Notes under the pieces: model-generated
The model's database searches: none
The model's input: only the letters and a program-made list of their open reading frames with translations
What the model was told of the DNA's origin: nothing
Made by a program: the position numbers and the translations under genes
In this document: positions 9,106 to 12,314 of the stretch, piece after piece
Numbering within the stretch: position 1 is the stretch's first letter
Layout: every line of letters starts with the position of its first letter
Assembly: GCA_964537825.1 (NCBI GenBank)
Contig: CAZIDL010000065.1
Coordinates: forward strand, 1 to 12,314
Source: CAZIDL01 sp964537825
GTDB taxonomy: Bacteria > Bacteroidota > Bacteroidia > Flavobacteriales_D > CAYVSK01
Length of the DNA: 12,314 nucleotides
Direction: 5' to 3'

Positions 9106-9483
9106 ATGGAGTTCCCGGAAGACCTCAAGTACACCAAGAACCACGAATGGGTGCGCGTAGAAGGCGATACCGCTACCGTGGGGGTTACGGAGTTCGCTCA
9201 GAACGAGTTGGGGGATATCGTTTACGTGGAGATCGAAACGGAAGGAGAAGAGCTGGATAAGGACGAGGTCTTCGGGACGGTAGAAGCGGTCAAGACCGTT
9301 TCCGACCTTTATATGCCGATCAGTGGCACGGTCCAGGAACTGAACCCAAAGCTCGAGGAAGCTCCGGAAACGGTCAATCAGGACCCTTACGGGGAAGGCT
9401 GGATGATCAAAGTGAAGATGAAGGATCCCTCCGAAACTGAAAAACTCCTCAGCGCTTCTGACTACAAGGAGCTCACCGGCTAG
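9106..9483 (+). CDS. gcvH: Glycine cleavage system H protein
   Basis: The product is 125 residues, the standard H-protein size. It is the lipoyl carrier of the glycine cleavage complex: its lipoyl arm takes the aminomethyl group from P-protein, passes it to T-protein and is reoxidised by L-protein. The lipoyl-lysine is K63 in GTVEAVKTVSDLYMPISG, and the conserved KYTKNHEWVRVEGD start (8-21), VGVTEFAQNELGDIVYVE (25-42) and NQDPYGEGWMIKVK segments are all present. The ATG at 9106 is preferred to an upstream TTG at 9076, because the TTG lies inside the likely promoter and would add ten untypical residues. No gcvT or gcvP is in view. The gene is 68 bases after sprA and 11 bases before the VanZ-family gene. 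Confidence 0.97.
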   Translation: MEFPEDLKYTKNHEWVRVEGDTATVGVTEFAQNELGDIVYVEIETEGEELDKDEVFGTVEAVKTVSDLYMPISGTVQELNPKLEEAPETVNQDPYGEGWMIKVKMKDPSETEKLLSASDYKELTG

Positions 9484-9494
9484 AAGCGGGAGGA

Positions 9495-9878
9495 ATGTTC
9501 CTTCGTGCTAACCTTCCCGGGATCGGATGGGCCCTGCTCATCCTCTTCCTTTGCGGGGTACCTGGACAGCAAGTCCCCGACCCCAGCTTCTTCGATATCT
9601 ACATCTTCGATAAGGGGGTCCATGCCTTCATGTTCCTGGTGCTGGGCTTTCTCCTCAGCATAGGGTTCAAAAAGCAATACCAGTATCCCACCCTTAAGGT
9701 GCATACGAAAAAGACCGTTTTCCTCATCACCACCGTTTATGGAGTCCTGATCGAAGTGCTACAATACCTGGTCTTTCTCGACCGTTATTTCGAGAGCAGT
9801 GATATTCTGTCCAACGCCGCAGGTGCTGTTGCAGGTGTGCTCGTCTTCCGGAGCATCTACGGGAAAGAACTTGCATGA
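9495..9878 (+). CDS. VanZ-family integral membrane protein
   Basis: This small protein has 127 residues and four predicted membrane segments at about residues 9-23, 42-58, 74-95 and 104-122. VanZ-family features are visible: D39-K40 with H43 (DKGVHAFMF) at the start of the second segment, E87-x-x-Q90 (GVLIEVLQ) in the third, and the RYFESSDILSNAAGAVAG segment (97-114) leading into the fourth. The family is named for a teicoplanin-resistance accessory protein, but most members are uncharacterised; nothing here suggests antibiotic resistance, and I give no specific function. The start is 11 bases after the gcvH stop, with a purine-rich GGGAGGA (9488-9494) directly against the ATG, closer than an ideal ribosome-binding site. 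Co-transcription with gcvH is likely. Confidence 0.9.
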   Translation: MFLRANLPGIGWALLILFLCGVPGQQVPDPSFFDIYIFDKGVHAFMFLVLGFLLSIGFKKQYQYPTLKVHTKKTVFLITTVYGVLIEVLQYLVFLDRYFESSDILSNAAGAVAGVLVFRSIYGKELA

Positions 9879-9899
9879 ACATTACGGAGGACGATCTTG

Positions 9900-9907
9900 T
9901 ATCTTTA
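9900..9907 (+). promoter_or_regulatory. Possible -7 promoter element before tonB
   Basis: TATCTTTA matches the Bacteroidota -7 consensus TAnnTTTG at all but the last base. It lies in the 50-base gap between the VanZ-family gene and tonB, 21 bases before the tonB ATG. The nearest TTG at a possible -33 position (9871-9873) is 26 bases away, longer than the usual 19-21, so this is a weak call; read-through from the gcvH promoter is equally plausible. Confidence 0.3.
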
Positions 9908-9928
9908 AGGCAATAAAGGCTTCAAGCT

Positions 9929-10591
9929 ATGGAACGCAAAAAGGATCCAAGGGCCGACGTAGAAAAGCGACGGGCGCTCTTTTTGGCCGGCGGCTTTCTC
10001 GTTTCACTCGGAGTTGTATTGGCTGCCCTTGAGTGGAGGCTCATCGAGGTCGAAAAGAAGGTGGACCAAAAACTAGAGCTCAACAACCTCGAGGAGCAAA
10101 TGGTGCAGCCCACCGTTCCGAAAAAACCCAAAAAGCAACCCAAACAGACCAGCGAGGTCGAAGTCGTCGAAGAGGAAGAGGACATCGAGAACGAGCTCAC
10201 CATCAACGACATGGAGATCAACGAGGACTCGGAGTTCAGCTTCGAAGAGGACGAAGGCGAAAAGGTCAAAGAGGAGAAAGTCTTTATGGTCGTGGAGGAC
10301 GACCCCTCTTTTCCCGGTGGTGAAGCCAAGATGATGAAGTACATCCAGGAGCATCTCAAATACCCGGAAATGGCCAAGGAAATGGACGTGACCGGGACCG
10401 TGATCGTCGGCTTCATCGTAGAACCGGATGGTAGCATCACGAACATCAAGGTGCTGAAAGGCATCGGGGGCGGTTGTGATAAGGAGGCTAAGCGCGTGAT
10501 CGAAAGCATGCCTAAATGGGAGCCCGGGAAACAGCGTGGCCGCGCCGTACGAGTGAACGTGAAAGTTCCCATCCGCTTCCGCTTGAATTGA
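9929..10591 (+). CDS. tonB: Energy transducer TonB with acidic periplasmic linker
   Basis: The product is 220 residues. TonB links the inner-membrane ExbB/ExbD proton motor to outer-membrane TonB-dependent transporters. Domains in order: a basic cytoplasmic N-terminus (MERKKDPR...EKRR, 1-15), one membrane segment (about 16-35, ending ALEW as in many Bacteroidota TonBs), a periplasmic linker (36-116), and the C-terminal TonB domain (about 117-220). The domain shows DPSFPGG (125-131), KYPEMAKE (144-151), GTVIVGFIVEPDGSI (156-170), the GIGGGCDKEAKRV helix (178-190), PKWEPGKQRG (195-204) and the final strand RVNVKVPIRFRLN. The linker has only a short Lys/Pro stretch (VPKKPKKQPK, 63-72) and is then strongly acidic (EVVEEEEDIENE and following). 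The gene is last in the run and is followed by an intrinsic terminator. No exbB or exbD is in view. The symbol names the family; genomes of this phylum usually carry several such genes. Confidence 0.93.
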   Translation: MERKKDPRADVEKRRALFLAGGFLVSLGVVLAALEWRLIEVEKKVDQKLELNNLEEQMVQPTVPKKPKKQPKQTSEVEVVEEEEDIENELTINDMEINEDSEFSFEEDEGEKVKEEKVFMVVEDDPSFPGGEAKMMKYIQEHLKYPEMAKEMDVTGTVIVGFIVEPDGSITNIKVLKGIGGGCDKEAKRVIESMPKWEPGKQRGRAVRVNVKVPIRFRLN

Positions 10592-10623
10592 CAGGCATTC
10601 CCCTCAGGGAATTCAAGAAGCTC

Positions 10624-10660
10624 AAAAGCCTCGTTCGATCCAGAACGGGGCTTTTTATTT
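10624..10660 (+). terminator. Intrinsic terminator after tonB
   Basis: The left arm AAAAGCCTCGTTC (10624-10636) pairs along its full 13 bases with GAACGGGGCTTTT (10643-10655), with one G-U pair and a six-base loop (GATCCA). A U-rich tract follows (TTTATTT). It begins 33 bases after the tonB stop and is well placed to end the ruvA-to-tonB transcript. Confidence 0.85.
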
Positions 10661-10670
10661 CATCCCCATC

Positions 10671-10800
10671 AAAGCGATGCCTTCCTCTATCCAGCTACGG
10701 GTGAACTTGCCCCGACGTAAGAATGACAAGAGACTATCGAAGATCAGGGGGCTAAAGGGCATCGGTGCTGGCTTCGATAAGGAAGCCGAGCGGGTGGACC
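10671..10800 (+). pseudogene. Scrambled remnant of a TonB C-terminal domain
   Basis: Two pieces resembling the TonB C-terminal domain lie in one frame but in the wrong order. The first (10671-10721) reads KAMPSSIQLRVNLPRRK and resembles the very end of the domain, SMPKW...RVNVKVPIR, with about nine residues missing in the middle. The second (10722-10796) reads NDKRLSKIRGLKGIGAGFDKEAERV in translation and resembles the part that should come earlier, PDG...LKGIGGGCDKEAKRV of the intact TonB at residues 167-190. Over the core, 12 of 15 residues match the neighbouring TonB, and about 35 of 50 bases (10751-10800 against 10453-10502) by eye. There is no membrane anchor, and the frame then runs through a terminator into antisense cysN. 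It is best read as decayed tandem tonB paralogue(s), not a gene. Confidence 0.65.
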
Positions 10801-10842
10801 TTAATAAAGAACCCCGCTCCTTCCTGGAGCGGGGTTTATTAA
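10801..10842. terminator. Bidirectional intrinsic terminator between the tonB remnant and cysN
   Basis: The right arm GGAGCGGGGTTTATTAA (10826-10842) pairs with CCCCGCTCC and, after a three-base bulge on the left arm, with TTAATAAA (10801-10820), giving about 17 paired bases around a five-base TTCCT loop. The A/T-rich outer stem supplies a U tract on either strand (TTTATTAAT reading plus, TTCTTTATTAA reading minus). Its main job is probably to end the cysD-cysN transcript, since it starts 22 bases past the cysN stop on the minus strand; it also backs up the tonB terminator. Confidence 0.85.
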
Positions 10843-10864
10843 TACCATGCCATGAAAGGGAAGC

Positions 10865-12145
10865 TCAGGACATCACCATTCCTGCGGCCACTGTATCGTT
10901 CGTCGCCTCCTCGATGAGGATAATACTACCGGTCATCCGGTTCCGTCCATAATGATCGAAGAAGAGCGGCTCGGTCGTGCGGATGGCGATACGGGCAATA
11001 TCGTTCATCCGCACATCCAGATCGTCCTCAATACGATGCAGTTCGTTGATGTCCATCTTGTAGCGCACCTCTTTGACCATGCAGCGTGCATCCTTGGTGG
11101 TATGCTTCAATGCGTATTTGGCACCCGGATCCAGAGGCTTTTCGTGCATCCAACAGACCATGATCTCCAGATCCTGGCTCACCTCGGGAGAATTGTTCTC
11201 ACGGACGATCATGTCCCCCCGGCTGATGTCGATATCATCCTCCAGGGTGAACGTCACGGACATGGGCGGGAAAGCTTCCTCGAGCTCCCCATCGAACGTG
11301 TCGATCTTGCTGATGCGACTGGTGAAACCCGACGGCAATGCCATCACTTCCTCTCCCTTTCGGAAGACCCCACCCGCTACGCGACCAGCATATCCGCGAT
11401 AATCTGGGTATTTGTCGGACTGCGGACGGATCACATACTGGACAGGAAAGCGCTTGTCCACGTGATTTTCATCCCCGCTGATGTGAATGTTCTCCAGGGT
11501 GTACATCAGGGTGGGCCCGTCGTACCATTCCATGTTCTCGGAACGGTCCACCACGTTATCCCCTTTCAGTGCGCTGATAGGTATAAAGCGCACATCCTGC
11601 ACCTCCAGTTTGGAGCAGAAAGCCTCGACCTCTTCCCGGATATTTTCGAAAGCTTGCTGGTCGTAATCCACCAAGTCCATTTTATTGATACAGAAGACCA
11701 CGTGCGGGATCCGGAGAAGGGAGGCGATAAAAGCGTGACGGCAGGATTGCTCCGTCATCCCATTTCGGCCGTCGATCAGGATGATGGCCAGGTTAGCCGT
11801 GGAGGCCCCGGTGACCATGTTCCGCGTATATTGCTCGTGGCCCGGCGTATCCGCGATGATGAACTTTCGTTTCGGTGTAGCGAAATAACGGTAGGCCACA
11901 TCGATCGTGATGCCCTGCTCGCGCTCCGACTTCAGACCATCGGTGAGCAGAGCCAGGTTGATGTTCTCATCACCCTTCTTCGTGCTCGCCTCTTCGACGG
12001 CCTCCCATTGATCTTCGAAAATGTATTTGCTGTCGTAGAGCAGCCTTCCGATCAGCGTGCTCTTTCCGTCATCGACGCTCCCTGCTGTAGTGAAACGCAG
12101 GAGGTCCATGTCGAGATAACCCTCGGTATCGACGTCCTGGTACAT
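10865..12145 (-). CDS. cysN: Sulfate adenylyltransferase subunit 1 (GTPase subunit CysN)
   Basis: The product is 426 residues. With CysD it forms ATP sulfurylase, which makes adenosine 5'-phosphosulfate from sulfate and ATP in the cytoplasm, driven by GTP hydrolysis in this subunit. The GTPase motifs are in order: P-loop GSVDDGKST (22-30), GITIDVAYRYF (78-88), DTPGHEQYTRNM (99-110), NKMD (154-157) and SALKG (191-195). EF-Tu-like beta-barrel domains follow (about 225-426, with the FPVQYVIRP start and the GYAGRVAGG segment). The protein ends at about the length of a stand-alone CysN; there is no C-terminal APS kinase domain as in NodQ/CysNC fusions. The start codon ATG (12143-12145 on the complement) overlaps the cysD stop as TAATG, indicating translational coupling. 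The gene is followed by a strong hairpin terminator. Confidence 0.97.
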   Translation of the reverse strand: MYQDVDTEGYLDMDLLRFTTAGSVDDGKSTLIGRLLYDSKYIFEDQWEAVEEASTKKGDENINLALLTDGLKSEREQGITIDVAYRYFATPKRKFIIADTPGHEQYTRNMVTGASTANLAIILIDGRNGMTEQSCRHAFIASLLRIPHVVFCINKMDLVDYDQQAFENIREEVEAFCSKLEVQDVRFIPISALKGDNVVDRSENMEWYDGPTLMYTLENIHISGDENHVDKRFPVQYVIRPQSDKYPDYRGYAGRVAGGVFRKGEEVMALPSGFTSRISKIDTFDGELEEAFPPMSVTFTLEDDIDISRGDMIVRENNSPEVSQDLEIMVCWMHEKPLDPGAKYALKHTTKDARCMVKEVRYKMDINELHRIEDDLDVRMNDIARIAIRTTEPLFFDHYGRNRMTGSIILIEEATNDTVAAGMVMS

Positions 12146-12314
12146 TAGAAATAACCTTCTTTTTTACGTTCTTCCATAGCGGCCTCCGAACGCTTGTCAT
12201 CAGCGCGGCCACCTCTTTCAGTGGTCCTCGCTGCAGCGACTTCCTGGATGATGTCCTTGACCGAATTGGCCTCGGATTCTTCAGCGCCGGTGCAGGTCAT
12301 GTCCCCGATCGTCC
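12145..12314 (-). CDS. cysD: Sulfate adenylyltransferase subunit 2 (CysD), C-terminal part
   Basis: On the complement, the frame from the window edge to the TAA at 12145-12147 encodes the last 55 residues of CysD: the start TIGDMTCTGA, a helical middle (VKDIIQEVAAA), the conserved RTTERGGRADDKRSEAAME stretch and the typical ending KKEGYF. CysD is the PP-loop subunit that performs the adenylyl transfer to sulfate. The 5' portion with the ATP-binding loop lies beyond the window. The stop codon shares one base with the cysN start, so the two are one operon, transcribed toward the tonB cluster. Confidence 0.95.
   Translation of the reverse strand, partial: TIGDMTCTGAEESEANSVKDIIQEVAAARTTERGGRADDKRSEAAMEERKKEGYF

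Noticed and set aside
10677..10952. 91-codon open frame spanning the tonB remnant and running into antisense cysN
   Set aside because: Only its first 40 codons resemble anything (TonB fragments in the wrong order); it crosses a strong terminator hairpin and continues as antisense of cysN, so it is not a functional gene.
10952..12148. 398-codon open frame on the plus strand opposite cysN
   Set aside because: It is antisense to a clearly conserved cysN/cysD; the translation is rich in His, Val and Asp with no recognisable domain, as expected from the mirror of a GC-rich coding frame.

Overview
The window looks like chromosomal DNA from a member of the Bacteroidota, probably a flavobacterium-like lineage. 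The evidence is a full-length SprA (the type IX secretion system, T9SS, outer-membrane translocon), a protein ending in a T9SS C-terminal sorting domain, a TonB of the Bacteroidota type, and a promoter of the TAnnTTTG type used by this phylum. Base composition is in the low to high 50s percent GC on lines I sampled by eye, which is high for a typical flavobacterium. There is no sign of phage, plasmid, insertion sequence, CRISPR array, rRNA or tRNA.

Layout. Positions 1-405 hold the 3' end of a secreted T9SS cargo gene. It meets, with no base between the stop codons, a minus-strand sirtuin deacylase gene (406-1107). A short divergent gap (1108-1220) leads into a compact plus-strand run: ruvA (1221-1802), the 7.2-kb sprA (1823-9037), gcvH (9106-9483), a VanZ-family membrane protein (9495-9878) and a TonB energy transducer (9929-10591). 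An intrinsic terminator closes this run at about 10624-10660. The 10592-10864 gap also carries a scrambled, decayed remnant of a TonB C-terminal domain and a strong hairpin that can terminate on both strands. On the minus strand, coming the other way, are cysN (10865-12145) and the 3' end of cysD (12145-12314), which overlap by one base and together encode the ATP sulfurylase of sulfate assimilation.

How the genes relate. SprA forms the outer-membrane channel through which T9SS cargo, such as the protein at the left edge, leaves the cell. TonB transmits proton-motive force across the periplasm, usually to outer-membrane transporters, so the sprA-to-tonB run is rich in envelope functions. ruvA (Holliday junction migration) and gcvH (glycine cleavage) are housekeeping genes; from memory, they commonly flank sprA in Bacteroidota, so this looks like conserved synteny rather than a functional pathway. 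cysD/cysN form a separate metabolic operon.

I see no wholly new system. The most unusual items are the out-of-order TonB remnant, the sirtuin that has lost the zinc-binding cysteines, and the acidic linker of the intact TonB.
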